Positions 23,703-33,429 are shown, counted from the stretch's first letter. The stretch is 37,602 nucleotides of DNA from Coriobacteriaceae bacterium (GCA_021203765.1 JAJQAN010000047.1:1-37602); one strand, 5' to 3'. Translations and numbers: made by a program. Notes: generated by a model from the sequence alone, not told the origin.

Positions 23703-25586
23703 ATGAAGCCCTTATACATCATGGACACGACCTTGCGCGACGCGCATCAGTCTCTGTGGGCGACGCGTATGGAAATAGGGGACATGCTGCCCATACTTCC
23801 CAAGATAGATAAAGTCGGCTACTGGGCGGTCGAATGCTGGGGTGGTGCGACCTTCGATACCTGTCTCCGTTTTCTGGACGAGAATCCCTGGCAGCGTCTT
23901 CGCAGCATCAAACAGCTCTGCCCCAACACGCCGCTTTCCATGCTGACGCGTGGACAGAACCTCGTCGGCTACCATCACTATTCCGCTGACATCATCGATC
24001 ACTTCATCAAGGCTTCGCATCGTAACGGGGTCGACGTCTTCCGCGTCTTCGATGCCCTCAACGACATCCGCAACGTGGAGGACACGGCACGGAGCCTGAA
24101 GGAATGCGGCGCGCATTTCGAAGGCGCCCTGTCCTACACCATGAGCCCCGTCCACACCCTCGACAGCTATCTCGAGTATGCCCAACAGCTCAAGGACATC
24201 GGTGCCGACTCCATCGCCATCAAGGACATGGCCGGCATGCTGACGCCCTATCGCACGGAGCGCCTCGTCAAGGCCCTGCGCGACGAGATCGGCCTTCCCA
24301 TCCACGTCCACTGCCACTATGTCGGCGGCATGGCTCCCGCAAACTACATCAAAGCCGCCGAAGCAGGGGCCGACATCGTCGATACCGCCTCGGCACCCCT
24401 TGCCTTCGGCAACTCCCAGCCGGCGGTGGAGATGGTCGTCGCCGCCCTCAAGGAATCCGGCTACGACACTGGCCTCGACCTCGACCTGCTCTTCGAGATT
24501 TCAGATTACTGGGAACAGGTCCGGATACGTGGCAAGTGGAAGCGCGGCGTCTCCTCGCTGATGCACATGCAGGTCTACAGCCATCAGGTTCCCGGCGGCA
24601 TGATGTCGAACCTCGTGAGCCAGCTAGAAGAGCAAAACGCGAGCGATCGTCTGGGCGATGTTTTGGAGGAGATCCCCCGGGTACGTGCCGAGGTGGGTTA
24701 TCCGCCGCTCGTCACGCCCATGTCCCAGATCGTCGGTACGCAGGCGGTCTTCAACGTGCTGACCGGCAAGCGCTGGTCGGTCGTCTCCACGGAGATGAAG
24801 GACTACATCGCCGGCTACTACGGCAAGGCGCCCGGTCCCATCGACGAGGAGATCTCCAAGAAGGTCCTCGGCGACACCAAACCGCTGCCGCCCGATGTCG
24901 CCCCCGGCTCGCTGGTCACGACGACCTATGACGAGGTGGCCGAAGAGGTCGGCGACCTCGCACAGAGCGAAGAGGACGTCTTGATGTATGCCCTGTTCCC
25001 GAACGAGGCGCGCGCCTTTCTTGAAAAGCACAACGAGGAGGCGGAGACCCCGTTCCTTGAAGATACCATCAGTTCGAGCAAGGAGGACGATTACGTGGAT
25101 ATCGCTCAGATTCGAGAACTCGCCAATCTGGTCGAGGAAACCGGCGTCGGTGAGATCGCCGTCGAGGAGGCCGGCACGAAAGTGGTCGTCCGCAACCCCG
25201 AAGCCGTTGGCGAGGCGGAGTTAGCTGAATCCTCTCAGCCTGCGGAGGCACCCGCGGCCCCGGCTGCCGCTGCCGAAGCGGCACCTGTTCCTGACGACAA
25301 GGAACGCCCGGCGACCTGGTTGCCCATCACTTCACCCATGGTCGGGACCTTCTATGCCGCGCCCTCTCCCGACGACGACCCGTACGTCGCGGTAGGAGAC
25401 ACGGTTGCTGCGGGTCAGACCGTGTGCATCGTCGAAGCTATGAAGCTCATGAACGAAATCGCCGCCGAGCAGATCTGCACCGTCCAGGAAGTCTGCGTGG
25501 AGAATGCGCAGCCGGTCGAGTATGGAACGGTCTTGTTCTACGTCGAGCCGGTCGCAGAACACGCCGAAGACGCTACTGCGGAGTAG
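23703..25586 (+). CDS. Pyruvate/oxaloacetate-type carboxyltransferase fused to AccB-like biotin carrier
   Basis: Moves CO2 between carboxybiotin and pyruvate/oxaloacetate. Residues 1-275 form the metal-dependent TIM barrel ([17 protein letters not shown], the FRVFDALND region, [23 protein letters not shown] with the two His ligands). Residues ~285-455 form the conserved carboxylase domain. From 465 the sequence changes to [25 protein letters not shown], the N-terminal pattern of AccB. An Ala/Pro linker follows, then the biotinyl domain with EAMKLMN, Lys581 being biotinylated. ATG 23703 is preceded by GAGG; a GTG at 23691 is possible. Downstream accC supplies carboxybiotin. No OadB/OadG pump subunit is present, so a two-subunit pyruvate carboxylase is more likely than a sodium-pumping decarboxylase. 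The AccB-like half sits where accB lies in Bacillus (accB-accC-asp23-nusB). Confidence 0.88.
   Translation: MKPLYIMDTTLRDAHQSLWATRMEIGDMLPILPKIDKVGYWAVECWGGATFDTCLRFLDENPWQRLRSIKQLCPNTPLSMLTRGQNLVGYHHYSADIIDHFIKASHRNGVDVFRVFDALNDIRNVEDTARSLKECGAHFEGALSYTMSPVHTLDSYLEYAQQLKDIGADSIAIKDMAGMLTPYRTERLVKALRDEIGLPIHVHCHYVGGMAPANYIKAAEAGADIVDTASAPLAFGNSQPAVEMVVAALKESGYDTGLDLDLLFEISDYWEQVRIRGKWKRGVSSLMHMQVYSHQVPGGMMSNLVSQLEEQNASDRLGDVLEEIPRVRAEVGYPPLVTPMSQIVGTQAVFNVLTGKRWSVVSTEMKDYIAGYYGKAPGPIDEEISKKVLGDTKPLPPDVAPGSLVTTTYDEVAEEVGDLAQSEEDVLMYALFPNEARAFLEKHNEEAETPFLEDTISSSKEDDYVDIAQIRELANLVEETGVGEIAVEEAGTKVVVRNPEAVGEAELAESSQPAEAPAAPAAAAEAAPVPDDKERPATWLPITSPMVGTFYAAPSPDDDPYVAVGDTVAAGQTVCIVEAMKLMNEIAAEQICTVQEVCVENAQPVEYGTVLFYVEPVAEHAEDATAE
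25080..25097 (+). promoter_or_regulatory. Internal Shine-Dalgarno and in-frame GTG at the AccB-like boundary
   Basis: AAGGAGG (25080-25086), eight bases and GTG (25095-25097), in frame with the fusion (codon 465). Translation from here would give a 163-aa protein beginning (M)[14 protein letters not shown], the length and start of a free AccB biotin carrier. The site is either a live internal start or a relic of the gene fusion. Confidence 0.6.
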
Positions 25587-25590
25587 CTGC

Positions 25591-26946
25591 ATGTTTGACA
25601 AGATCCTGATAGCAAACCGCGGCGAGGTCGCGGTGCGGGTGATTCGTGCGGCCCGTGAGTTGGGCATCTCCACGGTGGCCGTCTTTTCGGAGGCCGACCG
25701 TGATTCGTTGCCGGTGCAACTTGCCGATGAGTCGGTCTGCATCGGTCCCGCGCCTTCCACGCAATCGTATCTGGCGATCCCTAACATCATCGCGGCCGCC
25801 GCTACGACAGGCGCGGAGGCGATTCATCCCGGCTACGGTTTTTTGGCCGAAAACGCGGACTTCGCCCGCGCCTGCGCCGACAACGACATCGTCTTCATCG
25901 GACCGTCTCCCGAGTCCATAGACTGCATGGGCGATAAGTCCGCCGCCCGCGAGACCATGGCGGCTGCCGGGGTTCCGACGGTTCCGGGTTCCGATGGGGC
26001 TGTCTCGGATGCCGTCGAGGCTGCACGCATCGCGGACGAGGTCGGCTATCCGGTCCTGATCAAGGCATCCGGCGGTGGGGGAGGCAAAGGCATGCGTATC
26101 GCCGAAACCCCCGCGGATTTCGAACCTTGCTATACCGCCGCCAGAAACGAGGCCGCCGCCGCATTCGGCAATGATGCGCTCTATATCGAAAAGCTCATAG
26201 AACGCCCCCGTCATGTCGAGATACAGGTTCTTGCCGATGACTGCGGTAATGCGATCCATCTCTGCGAGCGGGACTGCACCATCCAACGTCGCCACCAAAA
26301 GCTCATCGAAGAGGCACCGAGCCCGGCCATCGACGAGGAGACCCGCCAGCGGATGGGGGAGATCGCCATACAGGCGGTCAAAAAGGTCGGCTACCGCAAC
26401 GCCGGCACCATCGAATTCCTCCTCGACACCGACGGGAGCTTCTACTTCATGGAGATGAACACCCGGGTCCAGGTCGAACACCCGGTGACCGAGCAGATCA
26501 CCGGCACCGACATCATCAAGGAGCAGATCCGGATAGCGGCAGGCTTGCCCATCTCCTGCGTGGATCGCGCCCCGTTCTCTCCTGCGGCCCATGCCATCGA
26601 GTTCCGCATCAACGCCGAGGACCCGTATACCAGCTTCCGTCCCTGTCCTGGTCAGATTACCCGTTTCGATCTGCCGGGCGGTCCGGGCGTCCGTGTCGAC
26701 ACGCATATGAGGGCCGGTTCGGTCGTCCCACCGACCTACGATTCGCTGATCGCCAAACTGATCGTCTGGGGCGAAACACGGGACGAGGCTCTGGCACGTG
26801 GACGCCGTGCCCTCGACGAGTTCGTGATCGAGGGTGTCGCTACGACGATTCCGTTCCACCAACAGGTTCTCGCCAACGAGGCATTCAAGTCTGGTACTGT
26901 GTATACCGATTTCCTAGAGGTCGAGATGAACGGAGGAGCCCTATGA
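25591..26946 (+). CDS. accC: Biotin carboxylase
   Basis: ATP- and bicarbonate-dependent carboxylation of biotin on the carrier protein. ATP-grasp enzyme of 451 aa with [20 protein letters not shown], the glycine-rich [12 protein letters not shown] (about residues 159-170), EIQVLAD, the [20 protein letters not shown] stretch, the catalytic/metal Glu in EFLLD and FMEMNTR, and [10 protein letters not shown]. It starts 4 bp after the carrier gene (GGAG before the ATG) and overlaps asp23 by 4 bp. It can serve the fused carboxyltransferase and, if a free carrier is made, also acetyl-CoA carboxylase; accA/accD are not in the window. Confidence 0.95.
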   Translation: MFDKILIANRGEVAVRVIRAARELGISTVAVFSEADRDSLPVQLADESVCIGPAPSTQSYLAIPNIIAAAATTGAEAIHPGYGFLAENADFARACADNDIVFIGPSPESIDCMGDKSAARETMAAAGVPTVPGSDGAVSDAVEAARIADEVGYPVLIKASGGGGGKGMRIAETPADFEPCYTAARNEAAAAFGNDALYIEKLIERPRHVEIQVLADDCGNAIHLCERDCTIQRRHQKLIEEAPSPAIDEETRQRMGEIAIQAVKKVGYRNAGTIEFLLDTDGSFYFMEMNTRVQVEHPVTEQITGTDIIKEQIRIAAGLPISCVDRAPFSPAAHAIEFRINAEDPYTSFRPCPGQITRFDLPGGPGVRVDTHMRAGSVVPPTYDSLIAKLIVWGETRDEALARGRRALDEFVIEGVATTIPFHQQVLANEAFKSGTVYTDFLEVEMNGGAL

Positions 26947-27326
26947 GAGAGAAGACGGACGAACAAGGTTTCGTGATAGACGACACGAGCATCGCTCCCG
27001 GTGTCGTCGAGACGATCATCTCTTTGGCTGCTGCCGAGGTTCCCGGCGTCGCCGGCATCGGCGCTGCCGGTCCTCTCTCCTCGATCCTGTCGAATTTCAG
27101 CGCCGGTAAGGCTCTGCCCACCGCGGGCATCAAACTCAACATCGGAGAAGATCAGCGCGCCGCCGTCGAGGTCACCATCCAGGTGTATTACGGTTACCGT
27201 CTTGCCGAGGTCGCCGACAATGTCCGTCGCGCCATCGCCGAGGCCGTGTCCGCGCAGATCGGCCCGGAGGTCTCTTCCGTCGACATCTACGTCGACGAAC
27301 TCAAGTTCGAGGGGCATGACTTGTGA
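26943..27326 (+). CDS. Asp23/Gls24 family envelope stress protein
   Basis: Small 127-aa protein of the Asp23 (DUF322, B. subtilis YqhY-like) family. The domain covers about residues 15-120: [20 protein letters not shown], then [28 protein letters not shown] and the end [10 protein letters not shown]. In Bacillus, YqhY sits beside accBC and influences acetyl-CoA carboxylase activity; the same neighbourhood here supports the AccB reading of the fusion. ATGA overlap with accC and GTGA overlap with nusB show tight coupling. Confidence 0.9.
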   Translation: MREKTDEQGFVIDDTSIAPGVVETIISLAAAEVPGVAGIGAAGPLSSILSNFSAGKALPTAGIKLNIGEDQRAAVEVTIQVYYGYRLAEVADNVRRAIAEAVSAQIGPEVSSVDIYVDELKFEGHDL

Positions 27327-27859
27327 CCCATTCGCAAAAGCGTAGCCGCGCCCGTCGTCAGGTCATCCAGGTCATGTACCAAAGCGAGGTGACCGAAAGG
27401 GACCTGCGTGATCTGGTCAAAGACCAACGCGACGATGAGTACCTGCTGATTTCGAAGTCTCCGCAGGGCATCCCCGACGGAGACCTGATCGGTGAACCGC
27501 TCGACGATTACGCACGGACCTTGCTCGAAGGCATCGTTTCACGCCTGGATATCATCGATGCGTGGATCGAGGAAGCCGCAGAAAACTGGACTATCGAACG
27601 TATGCCCATCGTCGATCGCAGCATCATCCGCCTTGCTTCCTACGAAATCGCCTTCTGCGATGCCATCCCCGTCGGGGTCGCCATCAACGAGGCGGTCGAG
27701 ATTGCCAAGGAGTTCGGCGGCGACGATTCACCGAGTTTCGTCAACGGGGTCCTCGGCAAGATCGCAGACCGGGTGTCAGCGGATGTGGATCAGGATGCCG
27801 CCCCGTCTGAAAGCGTCGGGCAGGTTCCGGAAACGCTCGAAACTTCGAGTAGGCCATGA
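27323..27859 (+). CDS. nusB: Transcription antitermination factor NusB
   Basis: RNA-binding protein that pairs with NusE (S10) on boxA for antitermination of rRNA operons. It is all-helical and 178 aa, with the N-terminal RSRARRQVIQVMYQSEV and the C-terminal family block ERMPIVDRSIIRLASYEI-AFCDAIPVGVAINEAVEIAKEFGGDDSPSFVNGVLGKI. A ~25-residue polar tail follows the domain. It is longer than E. coli NusB because of an insert at about residues 30-60. The GTG start overlaps asp23 by 4 bp and is preceded by GAGGGG. Confidence 0.93.
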   Translation: MTHSQKRSRARRQVIQVMYQSEVTERDLRDLVKDQRDDEYLLISKSPQGIPDGDLIGEPLDDYARTLLEGIVSRLDIIDAWIEEAAENWTIERMPIVDRSIIRLASYEIAFCDAIPVGVAINEAVEIAKEFGGDDSPSFVNGVLGKIADRVSADVDQDAAPSESVGQVPETLETSSRP

Positions 27860-27877
27860 GAGGAAAGGACGCAGGAC

Positions 27878-28246
27878 ATGAATGCGAATGAATGCACGAC
27901 CTTTTCCGAGGCCCGTGCGCGTCTAGACGAGATAGCCTCGGAAGTCCGCAAAAAGGATCTTTCCCTCGAAAAAAGCCTTGACCTGTACGAAGAGGCGATA
28001 CAGCTCGGCAATCGCTGCGCCGAACTCGTCGACAAGCCGGATTTCACCCCCGAGGAAGCGGAAGCCGCGGCCGAAGCTCTCGAGGAAGAGACACCGGACG
28101 CCTCGCTTACCGGCGAGGCGGAATCGCAGGAGGCGACCGTCTCGGATGAGGAGGAAGCCTTAGCCGCAGAGGCTGAAGAGGAAGGCTCCACGCCTCAAGA
28201 CGAGGCAGCCGAAGAAACCGACGACTCGGATGCCGCCGAGGACTGA
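27878..28246 (+). CDS. xseB: Exodeoxyribonuclease VII small subunit with acidic tail
   Basis: Partner of XseA in degrading single-stranded DNA. The first ~60 residues match XseB: FSEARARLDEIASEVRKKDLSLEKSLDLYEEAIQLGNRCAELV. The remaining ~60 residues are an extreme Glu/Ala/Asp-rich tail of low complexity, absent from most homologues (usually 70-80 aa). It lies 18 bp after nusB and 18 bp before dxs. xseA, which normally precedes xseB, is not here. Confidence 0.85.
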   Translation: MNANECTTFSEARARLDEIASEVRKKDLSLEKSLDLYEEAIQLGNRCAELVDKPDFTPEEAEAAAEALEEETPDASLTGEAESQEATVSDEEEALAAEAEEEGSTPQDEAAEETDDSDAAED

Positions 28247-28264
28247 GATCGAGGCGCCGACGCC

Positions 28265-30145
28265 ATGCCCTCTCGTATTCTTGACAAGATAGATTCCCCC
28301 GCCGACCTGCGCAAGCTGAGCGCATCCGAGCTCGACCAACTCGCATTCGAGCTGCGCACCGAGCTCGTGGCCGCCACCTCCATCCACGGCGGTCATCTGG
28401 CCTCTTCACTCGGTGCGGTCGAAATCATACTGGCCCTGCATCGGGTCTTGGACTGTCCGAAGGACAAGATCGTCTACGACGTCGGACATCAGGCCTATGC
28501 CCACAAGTTCCTGACCGGCCGCAAGGGGATGGATGCCACCTTACGCACCAAGGGCGGCATCTCCGGCTTTCCCAAGATCGACGAAAGCGAATATGACGCC
28601 CACGACGCCGGGCATGCCTCCGATGCGCTTTCCACGGCGCTCGGGTATGCACTCGCGCGCGACATGGACGATTCAAACGCTACCATCGCCGTCGTCGTCG
28701 GTGATGCTTCCTTTGCCGGCGGCCTCTCCTTCGAGGCTTTGAACCAGATCGGCAACAGCCAGACGCGCCTGATCATCATCCTGAACGACAATGGCATGTC
28801 CATCTCGCACTCCGTTGGGGCTTTTTCCAGCTATCTCGGCAAGGTCCGTCTCTCGCACAAATACCTCACCCTGCGGGACTCGGTCGAGGAGGCGTTTTCC
28901 TCCGGTGGCCGCATCGGTCAGTCCCTCATGCAGTTCGGTAACGCGGCCAAGGATTCCGTCAAGCAGTTCATCATCCCGGAAAGCTCCTTTTTCGAAAGCT
29001 TCGGCGTCACCTACATCGGTCCGGTCGACGGGCATGACCGGGCGACGCTGGAAGGGATGCTCCGACGGGCGAAACGGGCGGACGGCCCGGTCCTCATCCA
29101 TGCTGTCACCACGAAGGGCAAAGGGTACAAGCCGGCCGAAGAGCACCCCGATCTCTTCCACGGCGTCGGGCCGTTCAACGTCTCCGATGGCAAGCCCCTT
29201 GCCAGTGGCGATGTGCCCACGTGGACGTCGACCTTTGCGAACGAGCTGATTAAATGCGCCGCCGACGATGACCGTATCGTCGCCATCACGGCTGCCATGG
29301 CAGACGGCACCGGTCTCAAGGAGTTTTCGCAGCGTTTCCCCGAACGTTTCATCGACGTCGGCATCGCCGAGGAGCATGCCGTCACCCTGGCAAGCGGCCT
29401 GGCCCTTGCCGGAAAACTGCCGGTCGTGGCCATCTATTCGACCTTCTTACAGCGTGCCTACGACCAGATGATGATCAATGTCGCGCTGCAGAACCAGCAC
29501 GTCGTCTTCTGTCTCGATCGGGCAGGTCTGGTTGGCGAAGACGGCCCGACCCATCATGGTGCCTTCGACCTCTCGTACCTGCGTACGATTCCGAACATGA
29601 CCATCCTTGCTCCCTCCGACGACGAGGAATTGCGCACCGCCCTGCGCACCGCCCTGTCGCTTTCCGGGCCGGTCGCCATACGCTATCCCCGTGGGGCGGC
29701 ACGTCTGGCTCCGGCATCCTCGGAATTGCCTGCCAAGGAATGGGACTATGCGCGTGCGCGTCTGGTACGCGAGGGAAACGCGGCGAACCTGCTCGCCGTC
29801 GGCAGCATGGTCTCCGTCGCCCTGGATGCTGCAGAGCTCCTGCATGATCGCGGCATCGAAGTGGCGGTCTTCGACATGCGCTGGGTCAAGCCCCTCGATA
29901 TCGAGACGCTGCGTTGGATCGCCTGGGGCGCTCCGCTGTTCACCCTCGAGGAAAACTCGATCTCCGGCGGCTTCGGTTCCGCGGTGCTCGAGGCCCTCAC
30001 AGACGAGGGTCTTCCTGCACCTTTGCACCGCTTCGCCCTGCCGGACAGCTTCATTGAGCAGGGCCGGATAGACGAGTTACTGGCTGAAAACGGCCTCGAT
30101 GCCCCTTCGATCGCCAACCGCATCGCAGAAGCCATCGGACAATGA
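28265..30145 (+). CDS. dxs: 1-deoxy-D-xylulose-5-phosphate synthase
   Basis: First step of the MEP isoprenoid pathway: pyruvate plus glyceraldehyde 3-phosphate, thiamine-diphosphate dependent. 626 aa with the N-terminal HGGHLASSLGAVEIILALH, YDVGHQAYAHKFLTGR, the ThDP/Mg motif VGDASFAGGLSFEALNQIG through ILNDNGMSIS, the middle DVGIAEEHAVTLASGLA, and DRAGLVGEDGPTHHGAFDLSYLR. The ribosome site is weak (GAGG ten bases upstream). It overlaps tlyA by 4 bp. Its product feeds UppP's lipid carrier and other isoprenoids. ispA, usually just before dxs, is absent. Confidence 0.95.
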   Translation: MPSRILDKIDSPADLRKLSASELDQLAFELRTELVAATSIHGGHLASSLGAVEIILALHRVLDCPKDKIVYDVGHQAYAHKFLTGRKGMDATLRTKGGISGFPKIDESEYDAHDAGHASDALSTALGYALARDMDDSNATIAVVVGDASFAGGLSFEALNQIGNSQTRLIIILNDNGMSISHSVGAFSSYLGKVRLSHKYLTLRDSVEEAFSSGGRIGQSLMQFGNAAKDSVKQFIIPESSFFESFGVTYIGPVDGHDRATLEGMLRRAKRADGPVLIHAVTTKGKGYKPAEEHPDLFHGVGPFNVSDGKPLASGDVPTWTSTFANELIKCAADDDRIVAITAAMADGTGLKEFSQRFPERFIDVGIAEEHAVTLASGLALAGKLPVVAIYSTFLQRAYDQMMINVALQNQHVVFCLDRAGLVGEDGPTHHGAFDLSYLRTIPNMTILAPSDDEELRTALRTALSLSGPVAIRYPRGAARLAPASSELPAKEWDYARARLVREGNAANLLAVGSMVSVALDAAELLHDRGIEVAVFDMRWVKPLDIETLRWIAWGAPLFTLEENSISGGFGSAVLEALTDEGLPAPLHRFALPDSFIEQGRIDELLAENGLDAPSIANRIAEAIGQ

Positions 30146-30966
30146 CGCAGCGTCCCCGCCTCGATGAGCTCCTGGTCCAGCGGGGCCTGTTTGAGGATAT
30201 CCATGAGGCGCAGGCCGCCGTCCTTGCCGGCCAGGTCGTCGTCGGGGAGCACTGCCAGACTTCGGCCGGGCTCCGCGTCGCAGAAGAAGTCCCCATCCGC
30301 ATAAAAAAGACCAGACGCTTCGTATCGCGTGGCGGTGAAAAACTCGCGGCTGCCCTGGATGCCTTCCATATCGATGTTGCAGGCCTGCGATGCGTGGACC
30401 TCGGCTGTTCTTCGGGCGGTTTCACCGATTGCCTGCTGCAAGCGGGAGCGGCTTCGGTCTGTGCCGTCGATGTCGGCTACGGGCAGTTCGACTGGTCTTT
30501 GCGCTGCGACGAACGGGTCAACCTCTTCGAACGCACGAACGTTCATGGTATCGATCCGGCAAAACTCGACGGTCCCTTCGACTGCGCCGTCGCAGACCTT
30601 TCCTTCATCTCGCTGACAAGCGTCCTCGACGACGTCTCCTCGTTGCTCGTGGATGGTGCGGACTTCATAGCCTTGGTAAAGCCGCAGTTCGAAGCTGGCA
30701 AGGACGAGATCGGGGAGGGCGGGGTCGTTTGTGACGCCGCAACCCACACGGAGGTTTTGGAACGTGTCTGTGCCGCTTGCGAAAAGGCGGCTTTTTTCTG
30801 TGTAGGACTGACCTATTCTCCGCTCATGGGCCCGCAAGGTAATATAGAATTTCTACTCTGGATGAAGACACGTCCCACCGACCGTTCAGGCGCAGGATCG
30901 ATTGGATCTGCGCAGATCGAACAGACGGTGCATGATGCCCATCGTTATTTCGGAGTGCTGTCATGA
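30142..30966 (+). CDS. tlyA: TlyA-family rRNA 2'-O-methyltransferase
   Basis: Methylates cytidine 2'-hydroxyls of 16S and/or 23S rRNA; its loss gives capreomycin resistance in mycobacteria. 274 aa. An N-terminal S4 RNA-binding domain (RLDELLVQRGLFEDIHEAQAAVLAGQV) is followed by FVSRGGEKL (residues 60-68) and an FtsJ-type Rossmann domain with the SAM loop DLGCSSGGFTD (86-96). The SAM loop differs slightly from the usual DVGASTGGFTD. VADLSFISL and VKPQFEAG carry the catalytic Asp and Lys. ATGA overlaps join it to dxs and nadK. Confidence 0.92.
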   Translation: MTQRPRLDELLVQRGLFEDIHEAQAAVLAGQVVVGEHCQTSAGLRVAEEVPIRIKKTRRFVSRGGEKLAAALDAFHIDVAGLRCVDLGCSSGGFTDCLLQAGAASVCAVDVGYGQFDWSLRCDERVNLFERTNVHGIDPAKLDGPFDCAVADLSFISLTSVLDDVSSLLVDGADFIALVKPQFEAGKDEIGEGGVVCDAATHTEVLERVCAACEKAAFFCVGLTYSPLMGPQGNIEFLLWMKTRPTDRSGAGSIGSAQIEQTVHDAHRYFGVLS

Positions 30967-31790
30967 AGGTATTGCTGGTTCCAAGCGATCTTGACGAGGT
31001 GCGAGAGGCAAGCAGTCTGCTCTGCTCACGTTTGAAGGCCGCCGGCGTCGATGCGGAGATACAACCTCCCGAAGACGCCGCACATCCCGTCGTCGATCCC
31101 GATCAGATCGCCCTCTTGGTTCCCATGGGCGGGGACGGCACGTTTTTGCACAGCGTCCACCTCGTGGATTTCGCCCAGATCCCCGTTCTCGGTCTCAACC
31201 ACGGGACCCTCGGGTTTTTAGGCGGCAGCTCCGAGCGTGACGAGGTCGACCTGATCACCGATGCCCTTGCGGGAGACCTGCATTTCGAGCATCGGGCGAC
31301 AATCGAGGCGACCATAGACTGCGATGACGGGTCATCCCATGAGGTCACCGCGCTCAACGAACTCGCCTATACCCGTGGCGCGAGCGGTCATATCGTGGAG
31401 TGCTCCTATGCAGTCAACGGCTTCCATATCGCCGATCTGCGGGCTGACGGTCTCATTGTCTCGACTGCCACCGGTTCCACCGGCTATGCGCTCTCGGCCG
31501 GCGGACCGATCCTTTCTCCCGCCTACGACGGCTTCGTCGTCCTGCCTCTCGCCCCGCATGCCCTCACCACCCGTGCCATGGTGCTCGCTCCCTCAGACGT
31601 CCTCGAAGCAGAGTTCTCCGGACGCCATATGCATGAGACCTCCTTCTTCGTGGACGGCAGCACGCTTGAATGTGCGGCTCCCGTCCATGCCCTCTACCGA
31701 CGGGGCTCCCACGAGGTCCTGACGGCATCCGACGGGGCGGATTTCTTCACCAACGTCTCCGGCGTCTTCTTCGGCGGTAAGGAAGACTGA
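30963..31790 (+). CDS. nadK: NAD kinase
   Basis: Phosphorylates NAD to NADP. 275 aa with the GGDGT motif (MGGDGTFLH, about residues 57-65), GLNHGTLGFL (about 78-87), the conserved NE of ALNELAY, and TATGSTGYALSAGGP (about 168-182). It has a 4-bp overlap with tlyA and recN follows after 4 bp. tlyA-nadK-recN is a widespread order in Gram-positive bacteria, though argR, often present before recN, is missing. Confidence 0.94.
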   Translation: MKVLLVPSDLDEVREASSLLCSRLKAAGVDAEIQPPEDAAHPVVDPDQIALLVPMGGDGTFLHSVHLVDFAQIPVLGLNHGTLGFLGGSSERDEVDLITDALAGDLHFEHRATIEATIDCDDGSSHEVTALNELAYTRGASGHIVECSYAVNGFHIADLRADGLIVSTATGSTGYALSAGGPILSPAYDGFVVLPLAPHALTTRAMVLAPSDVLEAEFSGRHMHETSFFVDGSTLECAAPVHALYRRGSHEVLTASDGADFFTNVSGVFFGGKED

Positions 31791-31794
31791 ATTC

Positions 31795-33429
31795 ATGCTC
31801 GACGAACTCCATGTCCGCGGCATCGCCTTGATAGATGAGGCAGGTCTCGAGTTCTCTCCTTCCATGACGGTCCTGACCGGCGAGACGGGGGCCGGCAAGA
31901 CTGCGCTGCTCGAGGCCCTCGGCCTCGTTTCCGGTGCACGGGCAACGGCAAAGGCCGTCCGCGACGATGCCGAGGAGGCCGAGGTACAGGCTCGGATCAT
32001 CTCCGCCGACGATGAGGAACACGTGCTCTGTCGTCGTCTGACGGCCCAGGGGCGTTCACGCTGCACCGTCGACGGTCAGATGGTTTCCGTCGGCGAGTTG
32101 GCCGCATTCACCGAAGATATCCGCATCCATGGTCAGCACGAGCAGGTCGCCTTGCTCCAGCCTGCCGTCCAGCTCGATTATCTCGACGCCTGGATCCAGC
32201 CTGATTACGGCCATCTGGAGGCATACCGGAGTGCACGGGAAGACTATCTCGCCTTGGCCGAGCGCCTGCAGAGGATGGAGGACGACTCCGCCGCCGCTGC
32301 CCGCGACCTCGAGTTCCTCAGATTTTCCGCAAGCGAGATCGACAAGGTCGATCCCCAGGAAGGTGAATACGAACAACTGCAGGCCGACCTTCCCCGGCTC
32401 CAGCATGCCGAGGAACTGACCTCGGCTTTGGAAACGGCCCTTTCCGACCTCGGTGACGACGATGCCGCCGCCGACCTTGTCTCACAGGCCGTCCTCTCCC
32501 TCCAGCGTCTCGAGGGCATCGACCCCGCGCTCGACGAACTGTGCGCACGCCTCTCCTCCCTGGAGACCGATCTGGCGGATTTCAACCGCGACCTGCGTGC
32601 ATATCGCGAGACGGTCGAATTTGACACGGATGCTTTGAGCAGGACGTTGACCCGCCTCGACGAGCTCTCGGGGCTCATGAAGCGCTTCGGTCCTTCGATG
32701 GAGCAGGTCTTCGAGCTGCGCGAACGGGCACGTCGGGTCCTCGAGGAAGCAGACGGTTCCGGCGAGGAGCTCTCGCAGGTTCGCGAAGAGGTCGAGTTGG
32801 CAAAGGAGAAGCTGCAGCAGGCAGGGGAGTCCTTGACGAAGGTCCGCCAGGAGGCGGGGGAGCGCTTCTGCTCCGAGTTGGCATCCTCGTTGGCCGATCT
32901 GGCGATGGAAGGCGCATCCTTCGAGTTTTCCTTCGAGGAGCTGCCGTTCGAACGCTGGACCGCCGACGGTCCGAACCGTGTGGAGCTGTTCTACCGGCCG
33001 GCACCGACGGCAAAGCTGCGTCCGCTTTCGCACATCGCCTCAGGCGGGGAGCTTTCCCGCATCCTGCTCGCGCTCGAATGCATGCACCTCTCCACGAGCA
33101 CCGACGCACAGAGCGAGACCCTGGTCTTCGACGAGGTCGACCAAGGAATCGGCGGCGCGACGGGGACGGCGGTCGCCGCCCGCCTCTCAGAGTTGGCAAA
33201 GGCGGCCCAGGTCATCGTCGTCACGCATCTTCCACAGGTCGCCGCTGCGGCCGACCGCCACTACGTCGTCATCAAGGAAGGAAGCGACGACTCGCTTCCC
33301 ATCACGGACGTCCACCGCGTCGAAGGCGAGGAGCGGGTCCATGAGATCGCCCGCATGCTCGCCGGTGACATCAACGACACGTCGTTGACGCATGCCCGCA
33401 ACCTGCTCACCGCCTCCGATGAGGCCTGA
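31795..33429 (+). CDS. recN: DNA repair protein RecN
   Basis: SMC-like ATPase that tethers and processes double-strand breaks. 544 aa. The N-terminal half has LDELHVRGIALIDEAGLEF and Walker A GETGAGKT (about residues 27-34). A central coiled-coil rich in Glu, Leu and Arg spans about 140-365. The C-terminal half has the ABC signature IASGGELSRILLALE and Walker B TLVFDEVDQGIGG, then VTHLPQVAA. AAGGAAG precedes the ATG. The stop overlaps the next gene (TGATG). Confidence 0.94.
   Translation: MLDELHVRGIALIDEAGLEFSPSMTVLTGETGAGKTALLEALGLVSGARATAKAVRDDAEEAEVQARIISADDEEHVLCRRLTAQGRSRCTVDGQMVSVGELAAFTEDIRIHGQHEQVALLQPAVQLDYLDAWIQPDYGHLEAYRSAREDYLALAERLQRMEDDSAAAARDLEFLRFSASEIDKVDPQEGEYEQLQADLPRLQHAEELTSALETALSDLGDDDAAADLVSQAVLSLQRLEGIDPALDELCARLSSLETDLADFNRDLRAYRETVEFDTDALSRTLTRLDELSGLMKRFGPSMEQVFELRERARRVLEEADGSGEELSQVREEVELAKEKLQQAGESLTKVRQEAGERFCSELASSLADLAMEGASFEFSFEELPFERWTADGPNRVELFYRPAPTAKLRPLSHIASGGELSRILLALECMHLSTSTDAQSETLVFDEVDQGIGGATGTAVAARLSELAKAAQVIVVTHLPQVAAAADRHYVVIKEGSDDSLPITDVHRVEGEERVHEIARMLAGDINDTSLTHARNLLTASDEA

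Noticed and set aside
23703-25586. Sodium-pumping oxaloacetate decarboxylase
   Set aside because: No OadB or OadG subunit is present and a biotin carboxylase follows directly; a carboxylase is the better reading.
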